Program-made: the position numbers and the translations under genes
Notes under the pieces: model-generated
Seen by the model: only the letters and a program-made list of their open reading frames with translations
Database searches by the model: none
What the model was told of the DNA's origin: nothing
In this document: positions 25,520 through 34,364 of the stretch, piece after piece
How positions within the stretch are numbered: the stretch's first letter is position 1
Layout of the letters: the number at the start of each line of letters is the position of its first letter
NCBI GenBank assembly: GCA_017860345.1
Contig: JAFNAV010000007.1
Location: forward strand, 1 to 64,000
DNA length: 64,000 nt
Source of the DNA: Bacteroidota bacterium
Lineage (GTDB): Bacteria; Bacteroidota; Bacteroidia; Bacteroidales; Paludibacteraceae
Reading direction: 5' to 3'

Positions 25520-25986
25520 AACTGAAACCAAAATATACGATAACAACTGACGAAGCCGACAAGCTGATAGAAAACTATTACGAAGGGCTAACCACTGCCG
25601 AGGAAGAAAAGCGCCTGCATGCATTTCTGTCGCAACCGGGACTGCCCCAACGTTACGCTGCCGAGCAAGCTATTTTCGGCTACTTCAATGCTGGCAAGAG
25701 TAAGACCAAAGCATTCAGACTGAGGCCGTACCTAAGCTGGGCCGGTAGCGCTGCTGCCATTCTTGTTATCGCTGTTGGCATACAGTTTTTTGGCAATATA
25801 AATACTTCTTATGCCTACGTTGACGGGGTGAAGATAACCAACATCAATCAGGTAAAAGCTCAGGCAATAGCTTCGCTCAACCATGTGTCGGCCGACAATG
25901 ATGAGGTGAAACAATCCCTTGAAGCAGTGACCGGAAACGAAATAATTAAAGAACAACTCGATGTTTTTTCGGGTTTGGGAGAATAA
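25516..25986 (+). CDS. Membrane protein, probable anti-sigma factor
   Basis: A 156-residue protein. Residues 1-72 are acidic and helical (DEADKLIENYYEGLTTAEEE), one membrane helix follows at about 74-92 (WAGSAAAILVIAVGIQFFG), and about 60 residues lie outside. This is the layout of an anti-sigma factor: cytoplasmic sigma-binding part, one helix, short periplasmic sensor. It overlaps the sigma gene by 4 bases. It has neither the HxxxCxxC zinc motif nor a FecR domain, so it is an unusual or minimal version, recognised by context and topology. Confidence 0.75.
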   Translation: MKLKPKYTITTDEADKLIENYYEGLTTAEEEKRLHAFLSQPGLPQRYAAEQAIFGYFNAGKSKTKAFRLRPYLSWAGSAAAILVIAVGIQFFGNINTSYAYVDGVKITNINQVKAQAIASLNHVSADNDEVKQSLEAVTGNEIIKEQLDVFSGLGE

Positions 25987-26095
25987 AAAAAACAAACAAC
26001 ATGAAACCGGCATGAATACTGATTTTTCTACAAAAAAAGAACAAAATATGACATACGGGTTACATGTGACTTTTAAAAAAAACAATTATTTACAT

Positions 26096-26548
26096 ATGAA
26101 ATTACCTAAAAAGTTTTTATTCATACTGCTTGCAGCCTTATGGGGCGTAGCGCCGGGAATGATGTCCCAAAGCGACCTCCAGATAAGTAAAGTGTTTGAG
26201 CAGTACGGCGAACGAAAAGGAGCTGTAATGGTAGAACTTACCAACGAAGCACTGGATGGTTATGATTTCACGCTTTTCAAAAGCATTACCATTACTAACA
26301 ATCCTCAGGCTGCGGCCTTTATTCGTAAATGCCTTGAAAAGGACCAGGTGGGAGCCAAAAAAGTAAAACAGGTGGTTGCCAATGGCGTACCTACATCCGT
26401 TTACCTCCAACTTCCACGCAAAGGAAAAGTATTCAGGCTTGTTTTGTTCAACGAAGCATTCAGACCTGAACATAAGCTTATTTTAATCTATATCGAGTCC
26501 GAAAACGATTCGGATGATATTCTAAAACTGATTTTAAAGAAAAAATAA
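26096..26548 (+). CDS. Exported protein of the DUF6108 kind (sigma-operon associated)
   Basis: A 150-residue protein with a signal peptide (MKLPKKFLFILLAALWG, cleavage near MMSQSD). The mature domain has the stretch FTLFKSITITNNPQAAAFI followed by a helix with LEKDQVGAKKVKQ and a C-terminal LILIYIESENDSDDI. From memory, a Bacteroides family (DUF6108) carries the same LFRSLTLTG-PQAA pattern; function unknown. A longer frame begins at 25961 inside the anti-sigma gene, but only the ATG at 26096 gives a signal peptide. Probably in the periplasm or outer membrane and part of the sigma regulon. Confidence 0.75.
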   Translation: MKLPKKFLFILLAALWGVAPGMMSQSDLQISKVFEQYGERKGAVMVELTNEALDGYDFTLFKSITITNNPQAAAFIRKCLEKDQVGAKKVKQVVANGVPTSVYLQLPRKGKVFRLVLFNEAFRPEHKLILIYIESENDSDDILKLILKKK

Positions 26549-26577
26549 CCATTCATCTTTCATAAAAAATAAAAAAA

Positions 26578-27504
26578 ATGAAAAAGTATATTGCATTTGT
26601 TATCGGCGTAATAATCGCCATTTTTACTACTCGGGCTGCCGAAATTACTCCTAAAGATACTACAATACGCTTCAACCGAAAGGTGGTTCAGCTCGAAGAT
26701 AGTGTGGGACAAATTAAAGTTAAGGTTTACGACGAAAACTCTGAACCATTCAATAAAATTTACGAAGGAATATTTACCGACGACAAAAGCTACGAAAAAT
26801 GGACTGTGGCTCAGGACCTTGGTATACAACTCCCTTTTCTGAACAAAATTCAGAACAACAAAAAAAACAAAAACTATTCAATGGAACCTCACTGGGCCGG
26901 TATAGGCTGGGGATTTGCCAACATATCGGATGCCGAATACAATCTGAACAATATTGATGGTGTAACCCTTAAATCGGAAAAATCCAACGAATTTTATTTC
27001 AATTTTATTGAAAAAATCCTGCCCATATTTCGCAACAATATTGGTCTGACAAGCGGCTTTGGGATGAGTTGGCACAACTATTTTCTGGACAGGAACAAGC
27101 ACCTGTTGGAAGTAGATGATTTGACAGGAGTATACAATGCACCTACCGATGTGGTTTACGAATACAGCCGCCTGCGCGTGTTTCAGCTCAATGTACCCCT
27201 ACTGCTCGAATGGCAGCCTACCTTTGGCCGCAACCGTAAATTCTTTATCAGTGCAGGAGTAGTAGCCGGAGTTAATACATCGGCAACATATAAGGTGAAG
27301 TACAAAAACCCCGATACCGGCAAAACGGTAACTTCGGTAGAAAGTCGCGGACTGAATATCGCACCTTTATCGCTCGATTATATGGCTCAGATTGGGTACG
27401 GCAGCTGGAGCGTTTATGCTAAATACTCACCATTCAGCATGTTCCAGTCCGAAAAAGGACCAGATGTAAGAGCCGTATCGATGGGCGCCACCCTCAATTT
27501 CTGA
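26578..27504 (+). CDS. Outer-membrane beta-barrel protein of the sigma-factor operon
   Basis: A 308-residue exported protein (signal MKKYIAFVIGVIIAIFTTRAAE). The first 85 mature residues include FNRKVVQLEDSVGQIKVKVYDE, a short strand-rich domain seen in Bacteroidetes ECF operons. The rest, from about residue 105, alternates polar and aromatic residues as in a PorT-like barrel: WAGIGWGFANISDAEY, GLTSGFGMSWHNYF, LLLEWQPTFGRNRKFFISAG, ending SMGATLNF with the C-terminal Phe common in outer-membrane proteins. Gene order sigma, anti-sigma, exported protein, barrel suggests an envelope stress or maintenance module. Two hairpins follow. Confidence 0.78.
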   Translation: MKKYIAFVIGVIIAIFTTRAAEITPKDTTIRFNRKVVQLEDSVGQIKVKVYDENSEPFNKIYEGIFTDDKSYEKWTVAQDLGIQLPFLNKIQNNKKNKNYSMEPHWAGIGWGFANISDAEYNLNNIDGVTLKSEKSNEFYFNFIEKILPIFRNNIGLTSGFGMSWHNYFLDRNKHLLEVDDLTGVYNAPTDVVYEYSRLRVFQLNVPLLLEWQPTFGRNRKFFISAGVVAGVNTSATYKVKYKNPDTGKTVTSVESRGLNIAPLSLDYMAQIGYGSWSVYAKYSPFSMFQSEKGPDVRAVSMGATLNF

Positions 27505-27540
27505 TCAAAGCTACATCTATTATACAAACACAACCACAAA

Positions 27541-27620
27541 TGTTGCGCTAAGCCGAAATCAGCCCTGCGCAACGCTAACACACACCTCCATAAGCAATAC
27601 TGGAGGTGTGTGTTTATTTT
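27541..27620 (+). terminator. Two stacked hairpins, the second an intrinsic terminator
   Basis: First GTTGCGC (27542-27548)/GCGCAAC (27567-27573). Then ACACACCTCCA (27580-27590)/TGGAGGTGTGT (27601-27611), with a T-rich tail (GTTTATTTT). Confidence 0.8.
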
Positions 27621-27687
27621 AATGATTCTGAATGATTAATTAAACAAAAAAAGCCCTCCAATTATTCGTATTAATTAAAAAAAACCT

Positions 27688-27695
27688 TATATTTG
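27688..27695 (+). promoter_or_regulatory. Promoter -7 box of dnaN
   Basis: TATATTTG, exact match. The dnaN ATG is 139 bases downstream, so the leader is long and includes the short open frame at 27742. Confidence 0.6.
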
Positions 27696-27833
27696 TTGAT
27701 TAATTAGCAATAATACCCGAACACGTAAAACTGAATAAACTATGAAACGAACCCTGTGGACAAACATCAGTTACAAAGATGAATATCCGGGGTGAGTTCC
27801 ATACGCAAAAAGTATAAAAAATAATAATAACGT

Positions 27834-28973
27834 ATGAAATTCATTGTATCAAGCACCGAACTGTTGAGCCATTTGCAGGCTATAAGCCGCGTGATCAACA
27901 GCAAAAACTCTCTGCCGATTCTGGATAACTTTCTGCTCGACCTGAATGGTAACACCCTTACCATGACGGCCTCGGACATTGAAACTACGCTGATAACCTC
28001 TATGGAAGTTGACAGCGCTGATGGTAACGGTAAAGTGGCCGTGGCATCGCGTCTGCTGCTCGATACTTTGCGCGAATTTTCGGACCAGCCGCTTACTTTC
28101 ACCATCAACAACAGTAATCTGGCCATGGTGATAACTTCGGCCAACGGATCATACAACTTTATCGGACAAAACGGTGATGAATATCCCCGTTTACCTCTGC
28201 TTCAGGAAGATGCGCGCTTGCTTTCGCTCCCTGTATCGCAACTTTCGGCCGGCATTTCCAAAACGCTTTTTTGTACTGCCGACGATGAGCTGCGCCCTGT
28301 TATGAATGGTGTTTATTTTGATATATTGCAGGATGGTCTTATTCTGGTGGCTACCGATGCTCATAAACTGGTTCGCTACAAAACATCTTACACAACAGCT
28401 ACACTGGGCGAAGACGAAGAAAAAGTAAGCTTTATATTACCCAAAAAGCCGGCTACCATGCTTAAAAACATCCTCCCCAAAGAAAGCGGCGAGGTGGAAA
28501 TTAAGTTTGATGCCAAAAATGCTTATTTTAAACTATCGAACTATACGATGATATGCCGTCAGGTTGAAGGGCGTTTCCCTAACTACAATGGCGTAATCCC
28601 AAAATCGAACGCATACAAAATTATCATCGACCGCGTGTCGCTGCTCAACGCACTGAAACGCGTTTCGGTGTTTTCGAACCAGGCCAGCAATCTGGTAAAA
28701 CTGGACTTCAACGGCAACCTGATTCACATCTCGGCTCAGGATATCGATTTTTCTATTTCGGCCGAAGAAACTATCAATTGCCAGTTCGAGGGCGAAGCTA
28801 TTAAAATTGGCTTCAAATCATCTTTCCTTATCGAAATTCTGGGCAATATCAATTCGTCGGATGTGATTCTGGAACTGACCGACCCTTCGCGCGCAGGCAT
28901 TATTCTTCCGTTTGAAAACGAAGAAAATGAGGATATTCTGATGCTACTGATGCCCATGTTGCTGAATGATTAA
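27834..28973 (+). CDS. dnaN: DNA polymerase III sliding clamp, beta subunit
   Basis: A 379-residue protein made of three similar domains (about 1-125, 130-255, 256-379) that closes as a dimer around DNA and tethers the polymerase. It starts MKFIVSSTELLSHLQAIS, as usual, with LPILDNFLLDL, then ATDAHKLVRY in domain 2 and ends in the typical LLMPMLLND, near the peptide-binding pocket. Length matches the family. It is not next to dnaA here; instead a DnaQ-like exonuclease follows, separated by a hairpin. Such a dnaN-exonuclease pair is, as I recall, usual in Bacteroidales. Confidence 0.97.
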   Translation: MKFIVSSTELLSHLQAISRVINSKNSLPILDNFLLDLNGNTLTMTASDIETTLITSMEVDSADGNGKVAVASRLLLDTLREFSDQPLTFTINNSNLAMVITSANGSYNFIGQNGDEYPRLPLLQEDARLLSLPVSQLSAGISKTLFCTADDELRPVMNGVYFDILQDGLILVATDAHKLVRYKTSYTTATLGEDEEKVSFILPKKPATMLKNILPKESGEVEIKFDAKNAYFKLSNYTMICRQVEGRFPNYNGVIPKSNAYKIIIDRVSLLNALKRVSVFSNQASNLVKLDFNGNLIHISAQDIDFSISAEETINCQFEGEAIKIGFKSSFLIEILGNINSSDVILELTDPSRAGIILPFENEENEDILMLLMPMLLND

Positions 28974-29017
28974 ATAAAATCAAATAACAACTAATTGTTT
29001 ATTTCAGAAAAAACACA

Positions 29018-29054
29018 AAGGTCTGAAGCCCTTGGTCTTTAGACCTTGATTTTT
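29018..29054 (+). terminator. Intrinsic terminator of dnaN
   Basis: AAGGTCT (29018-29024) pairs with AGACCTT (29041-29047), followed by GATTTTTT. Confidence 0.75.
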
Positions 29055-29127
29055 TATATACACAGCAACAACAAGCAATAAATCAAGCAAATAGCTATAA
29101 ATCGTATTTTTCACCGTAAACGCATTC

Positions 29128-29895
29128 ATGAAACTCCAGTTAAAAAACCCTATCGTTTTTTTCGACCTCGAAACTACAGGAACAAACATAGTTACCGACC
29201 GCATTGTAGAAATTTCGTACCATAAGGTATCGCCTAATGGCAGAGAAGAAACCAAAACCATTCGTATCAATCCTGAGATGCCTATTCCGAAATCATCGTC
29301 GGATATACACGGGATTACCGATGCCGACGTGGCCGGATGTCCTACCTTCAAAGCTGTAGCCAAGGAAATTGCCCGCGATATTGAAGGTTGCGATTTGGCC
29401 GGATACAATTCCAACCGCTTTGACATACCGCTGTTGGCCGAAGAATTGCTGAGAGCTGAAACGGATATCGACCTGATGAAACGGAAATTTGTTGATGTAC
29501 AGGTTATTTTTCATAAAATGGAAGCCCGCACCCTGAGTGCCGCCTATAAGTTTTACTGCGAAAAAGATTTGGTAGGTGCTCACGGAGCCGAAGCCGATAC
29601 GCTGGCCACGTACGAAGTATTGATGGCGCAATTAGACAGATACCCGGAGCTGAAAAACGACATCGATTTTTTGTCGAAATTTACCACACAGAATAACAAT
29701 GTGGATTTTGCCGGCCGCATGATTTACAATGATAAAGGTGAGGAAATTATTAATTTTGGAAAATACAAAGGCCAAAAAGTAACCGACGTGTTGAAAAATG
29801 ATATTGGGTACTATGGCTGGATAATGAACAGCGATTTTTCGCTACATACCAAAAAGGTACTGACAAACATCAAGTTGCGCGACTTTAACAAGTAA
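29128..29895 (+). CDS. 3'-5' exonuclease, DnaQ/epsilon-like
   Basis: A 255-residue cytosolic nuclease of the DEDD superfamily. Exo I is FFDLETTGTNI (Asp and Glu bind the metals), Exo II NSNRFDIPLLAEEL, and Exo III HGAEADTLATYEV with the DEDDh-type His. After the catalytic domain (to about residue 180) comes a small C-terminal domain with IINFGKYKGQKVTDVLKND, found in related exonucleases and thought to bind nucleic acid. It may proofread for a replicative polymerase, or act in repair. It stands alone between two terminators, downstream of dnaN. Confidence 0.9.
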   Translation: MKLQLKNPIVFFDLETTGTNIVTDRIVEISYHKVSPNGREETKTIRINPEMPIPKSSSDIHGITDADVAGCPTFKAVAKEIARDIEGCDLAGYNSNRFDIPLLAEELLRAETDIDLMKRKFVDVQVIFHKMEARTLSAAYKFYCEKDLVGAHGAEADTLATYEVLMAQLDRYPELKNDIDFLSKFTTQNNNVDFAGRMIYNDKGEEIINFGKYKGQKVTDVLKNDIGYYGWIMNSDFSLHTKKVLTNIKLRDFNK

Positions 29896-29921
29896 AGTCA
29901 CACACGCATTTATATTATACC

Positions 29922-29977
29922 AAAAGAGGGTGCGCGGAACCAACAACCGGTTTCTGCAACACCCTCTTTCGTTTTTT
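29922..29977. terminator. Terminator between the exonuclease and the tubby-like gene
   Basis: AAAGAGGGTG (29923-29932) pairs with CACCCTCTTT (29960-29969), then CGTTTTTT. The A run on the left lets it work for the convergent gene too. Confidence 0.8.
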
Positions 29978-29992
29978 CTGTATCTGAAGTGT

Positions 29993-30589
29993 TTATCCTC
30001 TTGAGCGTTCGAGGAGCAAAAGCATCATCAGCCCAAGTACAATGCGTTCTTCTTCTCCGGTCTCAAATTCGGCCAGTTTATCTATGGTGAATCGCCTTCC
30101 AAAAAAAGAAGCTTCCTTTTTAAGTCGAACCACCTGGGTGCCGTCGGGGCGCGTCAGTATATAAGCCGGATTGAAAAAATACCCGGTTAACATCCCTATT
30201 ACGGGCAGCTCGCCCAGCATAGAGTCAAATACCTTAGTCCAGGGATTTTCCTCCCTGATAATGAGGTCGGTATTGTGATGCTCGTCAAGAATTTCGTAAT
30301 GAGCTTTCCAAAGCGAAGCCCAGCCTTTACGCACAATTTTTCCCACCTCGTAACCCTGACGGTTGGTAAATGTGTAGGTGGCAGTAAAATCGAGCCAGCG
30401 ATCGGCCTTAATGGTATACTGAAGCTCGGAGCGGCTTTCGTTGTTAAAAACCTGAACTTCTTCAACCAGTTTGAGCATTTTTTGGCGTACATAGGCAATG
30501 GTGTTGCCCTGAGCATCCTGAGCTTCAAAGTCGTTACTCAGCGTGGTAATTCTGAACTTAAGTTGCAATGGGAAATTGAGTGCATTCAT
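29993..30589 (-). CDS. LURP-one/scramblase-like (tubby fold) protein
   Basis: A 198-residue cytosolic protein with the tubby-like beta-barrel pattern seen in LURP-one and phospholipid-scramblase-related proteins. FRITTLSNDFEAQDAQGNTIAYVRQK opens the fold (cut), followed by VQVFNNESRSELQYTIKAD and DFTATYTFTNRQGYEVGKI with the typical paired strands. The C-terminus (IVLGLMMLLLLERSRG) is a hydrophobic helix that would fill the barrel. Bacterial members have no proven role. It stands alone; 53 bases separate it from the M23 peptidase gene upstream on the same strand. Confidence 0.75.
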   Translation of the reverse strand: MNALNFPLQLKFRITTLSNDFEAQDAQGNTIAYVRQKMLKLVEEVQVFNNESRSELQYTIKADRWLDFTATYTFTNRQGYEVGKIVRKGWASLWKAHYEILDEHHNTDLIIREENPWTKVFDSMLGELPVIGMLTGYFFNPAYILTRPDGTQVVRLKKEASFFGRRFTIDKLAEFETGEEERIVLGLMMLLLLERSRG

Positions 30590-30642
30590 CTGATTTTTTT
30601 AGTTTTCAAGGGTTAATATAGATAGGTTGTTTGTTTACAGGT

Positions 30643-31506
30643 TTATTTTACGCGTAAGCGTTGCCCCAGTTGCAATTTTTTGTTGGTTTTTATACCATTG
30701 AGCCGGCAGAGTGCTTTTACACTTGTACCGTTACGGGCAGCTATTTCGCTGAGCGTATCGCCCTTACGTACTTTGTAGTATTTATTAGCCTGCTGCACCC
30801 GCACCTCGCGCTGATAATAAAACGATTTTCGCTTGGCAATTGTATAAACATCGTTATGAACCTTTCCTGTATGAAAGTTTATAATACTGGCCGGATTAAT
30901 GGCATTGCCAAGATAACGGGTTTCAAAATGCAGATGAGGCCCGGTAGACCGTCCGGTATTTCCGCCTAAGGCAATAATCTGCCCCGACTTAACTACCTGA
31001 TTCAAAACCACAAGCACCAGCGACAAGTGTGCATACACTGTTTCAAGCCCGTTGTCGTGCCTTATTACCACATAATGACCGTAGCCACGCGCCTCATAGT
31101 CGATAATACGTACCTTTCCCGAAAAAGCAGCGCGAACGGTATCGCCCACACTCAGGCGCAAATCCGTACCGTAGTGGTATCTGTAGCGTCGTGGCCCAAA
31201 GTCGGAAGTAACCATGCCCGGCACTGGTATACAAAAATTCCTGCAATCAACTTTAACAGTATCAGGCAGGCTGTCAATAGGAACTTTATATGGATTTATT
31301 TTATCACTTGTCCAGATATTGTTGTAAATATCGTCGGCAGGATGGTTTTCCATCAAGTCGTCCGATTTATCGTTCAACATCTGATGATAAATATTAACGG
31401 TGTCCTTTTTAGGAATGAGGTTGTAACCTGAATGCTGAGCTTTTAAACCCAAAACAGAAATAGAAAACAAGAATATCAAAAAAAACTTTTGGGAAAAAAA
31501 CTGCAT
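30643..31506 (-). CDS. M23-family murein peptidase with a C-terminal LysM domain
   Basis: A 287-residue exported protein (signal ending near LGLKAQHSG). The M23 (LytM-like) domain spans about residues 95-215: FGPRRYRYHYGTDLRLSVGD contains the first zinc ligands (His and Asp) and GPHLHFETRY the HxH pair, so the active site is complete. LysM (YYKVRKGDTLSEIAARNG) covers residues about 242-286 and binds peptidoglycan glycan strands. It probably cleaves stem-peptide cross-links in the periplasm or activates amidases. In most relatives LysM precedes the peptidase; here it follows. Confidence 0.92.
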   Translation of the reverse strand: MQFFSQKFFLIFLFSISVLGLKAQHSGYNLIPKKDTVNIYHQMLNDKSDDLMENHPADDIYNNIWTSDKINPYKVPIDSLPDTVKVDCRNFCIPVPGMVTSDFGPRRYRYHYGTDLRLSVGDTVRAAFSGKVRIIDYEARGYGHYVVIRHDNGLETVYAHLSLVLVVLNQVVKSGQIIALGGNTGRSTGPHLHFETRYLGNAINPASIINFHTGKVHNDVYTIAKRKSFYYQREVRVQQANKYYKVRKGDTLSEIAARNGTSVKALCRLNGIKTNKKLQLGQRLRVK

Positions 31507-31592
31507 TTTACATCTTTTTTATCTGTATGAATAATATGTTTCACTTTGGTTCAACAAATCCTGGATAGTGTTCTGTAATAGGTTATTGTTAT

Positions 31593-31633
31593 AAAAAACC
31601 ATACAGACAGGATTCACATCTGCCTGTACGGTT
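31593..31633 (-). terminator. Terminator of ndk
   Basis: On the minus strand AACCGTACAGGCAG pairs (two G-U) with CTGTCTGTATGGTT and runs into TTTTTT. Confidence 0.75.
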
Positions 31634-31642
31634 CTGTTTTAT

Positions 31643-32104
31643 TTATATTTCATCGCTTGCATAAAGAAAGTCGAGATTCGATTGCTTGTAATCAAAGATT
31701 TCATCTTCTTTAAAGAATCTTGCCAACTCGTCCTGTGCTGTTTTTATGGTATCGGAAGTATGAATAATATTCTCCTGAATACTCATACTGAAGTCGCCCC
31801 GGATAGTTCCCTGTTGCGCTTCGCGGCCATTGGTTGCTCCGGCCATTTTGTGTACTAAATGTACAGCATTCATCCCTTTAAAGCAACATACGACTACCGG
31901 AGTGGCTGTCATAGCGGTTTTAATACGTCCGAAAAAAGGTTTTTCAACTAAGTGTGCATAGTGCGCCATCAGAATCTCTTCGTTAAGCTGAATCATTTTC
32001 ATGCCACACAACTGTAACCCTTTTTGTTCAAAACGTTTGATTACCTCTCCGATTAATCCCCTTTGAATAGCTCCGGGTTTAATAATAACTAGTGTTTTTT
32101 CCAT
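31643..32104 (-). CDS. ndk: Nucleoside diphosphate kinase
   Basis: A 153-residue enzyme that passes the gamma phosphate from ATP to NDPs through a phosphohistidine. It starts EKTLVIIKPGAIQRGLIGE; the catalytic His is in SIQENIIHTSDT, with the preceding GTIRGDFSM loop. Length and layout are typical. Transcribed from its own consensus promoter (32149-32179), 90 bases after the end of recG, and closed by a terminator. Confidence 0.96.
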   Translation of the reverse strand: MEKTLVIIKPGAIQRGLIGEVIKRFEQKGLQLCGMKMIQLNEEILMAHYAHLVEKPFFGRIKTAMTATPVVVCCFKGMNAVHLVHKMAGATNGREAQQGTIRGDFSMSIQENIIHTSDTIKTAQDELARFFKEDEIFDYKQSNLDFLYASDEI

Positions 32105-32148
32105 GTGTAAAATAGTATATAATTAGATTTGTAAGGTCAAACTTTGTC

Positions 32149-32179
32149 CAAAAATAAGAAAATAGTAGAAATTGTCAAA
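32149..32179 (-). promoter_or_regulatory. Promoter of ndk
   Basis: Minus strand: TTTG (32176-32179), 19 bases, TATTTTTG (32149-32156); 44 bases before the ATG. Confidence 0.75.
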
Positions 32180-32194
32180 GAGGATTCTGATATT

Positions 32195-34291
32195 TTAACT
32201 GATTACTCCCCAATTTATTGCATTTGTATTCATTTTTTTTAATTGTAGAGACAATATATTATGTTCCTGCTTTGAGAGTGTGGGGTCATCTTCCAGTATT
32301 TCCATGGCAGTACGGCGGGCTATTTCAAGCATTTTTCCGTCCTGAGCCAGATTGGCTATTTTTAGCTCAAAGGGCAATCCGCTTTGCTGCGTTCCCTCCA
32401 GGTCGCCCGGCCCACGGAGCTGCAGGTCGGCCTCAGATATTTCAAACCCATCGTTGGTACGTACCATGATATCCATGCGCTTACGAGTGTCGGAGGCCAG
32501 CTTAAATCCGGTAAGCAGTATACAAAACGACTGCTCGGCGCCACGCCCTACCCTGCCCCGGAGCTGGTGAAGCTGAGCCAGCCCGAAACGCTCTGCATTT
32601 TCAATAATCATCACCGATGCGTTGGGAACATTAACGCCCACCTCTATCACCGTAGTGGCAACCATAATCTGTGTTTCGCCGGATACAAACTTCTGCATCT
32701 GATAATCTTTTTCGGCAGCTTTAAGTTTGCCGTGTACTTTGCTCACCTTGTACTGCGGAAAAGTTTCGCAGATATAATTATAGCCATTTTCCAAATCCTG
32801 CAAATCCATTTTTTCGGATTCCTGAATAAGCGGATAAACGATGTAAACCTGACGACCCACATTGACTTGCTTTGCAATAAATTTATTCAGTTCCTGACGC
32901 TTATTCTGGTAATAATGATAGGTTTGGATGGGTTTACGCCCGGGCGGCAACTCGTCGATTACCGACACACTCAAATCGCCATAAAGTGTCATAGCCAGCG
33001 TGCGTGGTATGGGAGTGGCTGTCATTACCAGTATATGCGGCGGCTGTATGTTCTTTTTCCAAAGCCGGGAGCGTTGCTCTACTCCAAAGCGATGCTGCTC
33101 GTCAATAACTACCATCCCTAAATTAGCAAACTGCACCGTATCTTCTATCAATGCGTGTGTGCCTATCAGTATTTTGAGCTCGCCATTGCGCAGCCGTTCA
33201 TGAAGTTCTTCCCTGGCTTTTGAGCGGGTAGACCCGGTAAGCAGAGCCACTTCTACACCCAGATTGCCCAACATGCCGCGGATGGTTTCAAAATGCTGAT
33301 TGGCCAGAATTTCAGTGGGAGCCATCAGGGCTGTTTGAAAGCCATTGTCAACAGCCATCAGCATCGACATCAGCGCCACAAGCGTTTTTCCGCTACCCAC
33401 ATCGCCTTGCAACAGACGGTTCATTTGCTTGCCGCTACCTACATCGGTACGAATTTCGCGCAACACCCTTTTTTGAGCGCCAGTTAGTTCAAACGGCAAA
33501 TAATCTTTATAAAATGTATTGAAATAATGACCAATTTGCCCAAAAATGAATCCGCGAAAATTTTGCTCGCGCCATTTGGTCTGACGCAAAATGCTGAGCT
33601 GAATATAGAAAAGCTCCTCAAACTTTAACCTCTGGCGAGCCTTGTTCAGCGCATGAGCATTTTTGGGAAAATGTACATTGATAAGCGACTCGGTTAAGTT
33701 CATCAGCGCATATCGTTTCAGCAGAATGGCCGGCAAAGTTTCGGGTACGCCGTTTTTAAGCGTCTGTAGCAGTGGAAAAATAATTTTCTGAATAGCCTTG
33801 GAATTCAAAAAACCACTCTTCATTTTCTCGGTAGTATTGTAAAACGGTTGCAGGCCTAACTGGCCGCTGGCAGCCTGTTGCGTAAGAGGATCTATTTCAG
33901 GGTGCAGAATATTGTGCCGCCCGTTGTACGATGTCGGCTTACCAAACACAACATAGTCAACTCCTGTTTTATATTTTTCGAGCACATATTTGATGCCCTG
34001 AAACCACACCAAATCTATCGTTTCGCGCCCATCGGTAAATATGGCCGACAAGCGCTGATTACGCCCCTCGCCTATTTTATCGAACTTCAGGATTTGGCCT
34101 TTTACCTGAATATAAGGCATATTCTCGGTTATCTCATGCAGGTAATAAAACCGGCTACGATCTACATATTTATACGGATAATGGCGCAGCAAATCTTCCA
34201 CCGAACTGATACCCAGCTCCGAGGCAAACAGCGCAGCCTTTTTGGGGCCTACACCGGGAAGATATTTTATGTCCTGCATAGAAAAATCCAT
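32195..34291 (-). CDS. recG: ATP-dependent DNA helicase RecG
   Basis: A 698-residue superfamily 2 helicase that remodels stalled replication forks and Holliday junctions. The N-terminal wedge (OB-fold) domain includes VGPKKAALFASELGI and QVKGQILKFDKIGEG. Helicase motifs: Walker A QGDVGSGKTLVAL, DEQHRFGVEQR (DExH box), MTATPIPRTLAMTLYGD (motif III), VATTVIEVGVNVPNA (motif V) and LHQLRGRVGRG (motif VI). C-terminal TRIP-like region with DLQLRGPGDLEGTQQSG. Length normal for the family. Read leftward behind ispD and the acyltransferase. Confidence 0.97.
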   Translation of the reverse strand: MDFSMQDIKYLPGVGPKKAALFASELGISSVEDLLRHYPYKYVDRSRFYYLHEITENMPYIQVKGQILKFDKIGEGRNQRLSAIFTDGRETIDLVWFQGIKYVLEKYKTGVDYVVFGKPTSYNGRHNILHPEIDPLTQQAASGQLGLQPFYNTTEKMKSGFLNSKAIQKIIFPLLQTLKNGVPETLPAILLKRYALMNLTESLINVHFPKNAHALNKARQRLKFEELFYIQLSILRQTKWREQNFRGFIFGQIGHYFNTFYKDYLPFELTGAQKRVLREIRTDVGSGKQMNRLLQGDVGSGKTLVALMSMLMAVDNGFQTALMAPTEILANQHFETIRGMLGNLGVEVALLTGSTRSKAREELHERLRNGELKILIGTHALIEDTVQFANLGMVVIDEQHRFGVEQRSRLWKKNIQPPHILVMTATPIPRTLAMTLYGDLSVSVIDELPPGRKPIQTYHYYQNKRQELNKFIAKQVNVGRQVYIVYPLIQESEKMDLQDLENGYNYICETFPQYKVSKVHGKLKAAEKDYQMQKFVSGETQIMVATTVIEVGVNVPNASVMIIENAERFGLAQLHQLRGRVGRGAEQSFCILLTGFKLASDTRKRMDIMVRTNDGFEISEADLQLRGPGDLEGTQQSGLPFELKIANLAQDGKMLEIARRTAMEILEDDPTLSKQEHNILSLQLKKMNTNAINWGVIS

Positions 34292-34364
34292 TTTTTCAGA
34301 ATAACCGATTATATGTTATGAACTAAAAAAAATCGCTTATTATTAATTTATAACGGCCTGCACA

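Larger units (their letters stand above)
27505..27833 (+). other. Intergenic region before dnaN
   Basis: Besides the terminator hairpins it holds the dnaN -7 box (27688-27695), a 17-codon open frame (MKRTLWTNISYKDEYPG, 27742-27795) and one DnaA-box-like nonamer (TGTGGACAA, 27755-27763, one mismatch to the complement of TTATCCACA). Nothing else is evident. Confidence 0.5.

Noticed and set aside
25961-26095. Longer start of the DUF6108-like protein
   Set aside because: It would overlap the anti-sigma gene and bury the signal peptide 45 residues inside.
27755-27763. Replication origin near dnaN
   Set aside because: Only a single imperfect DnaA-like nonamer is seen, and there is no dnaA gene or box cluster.
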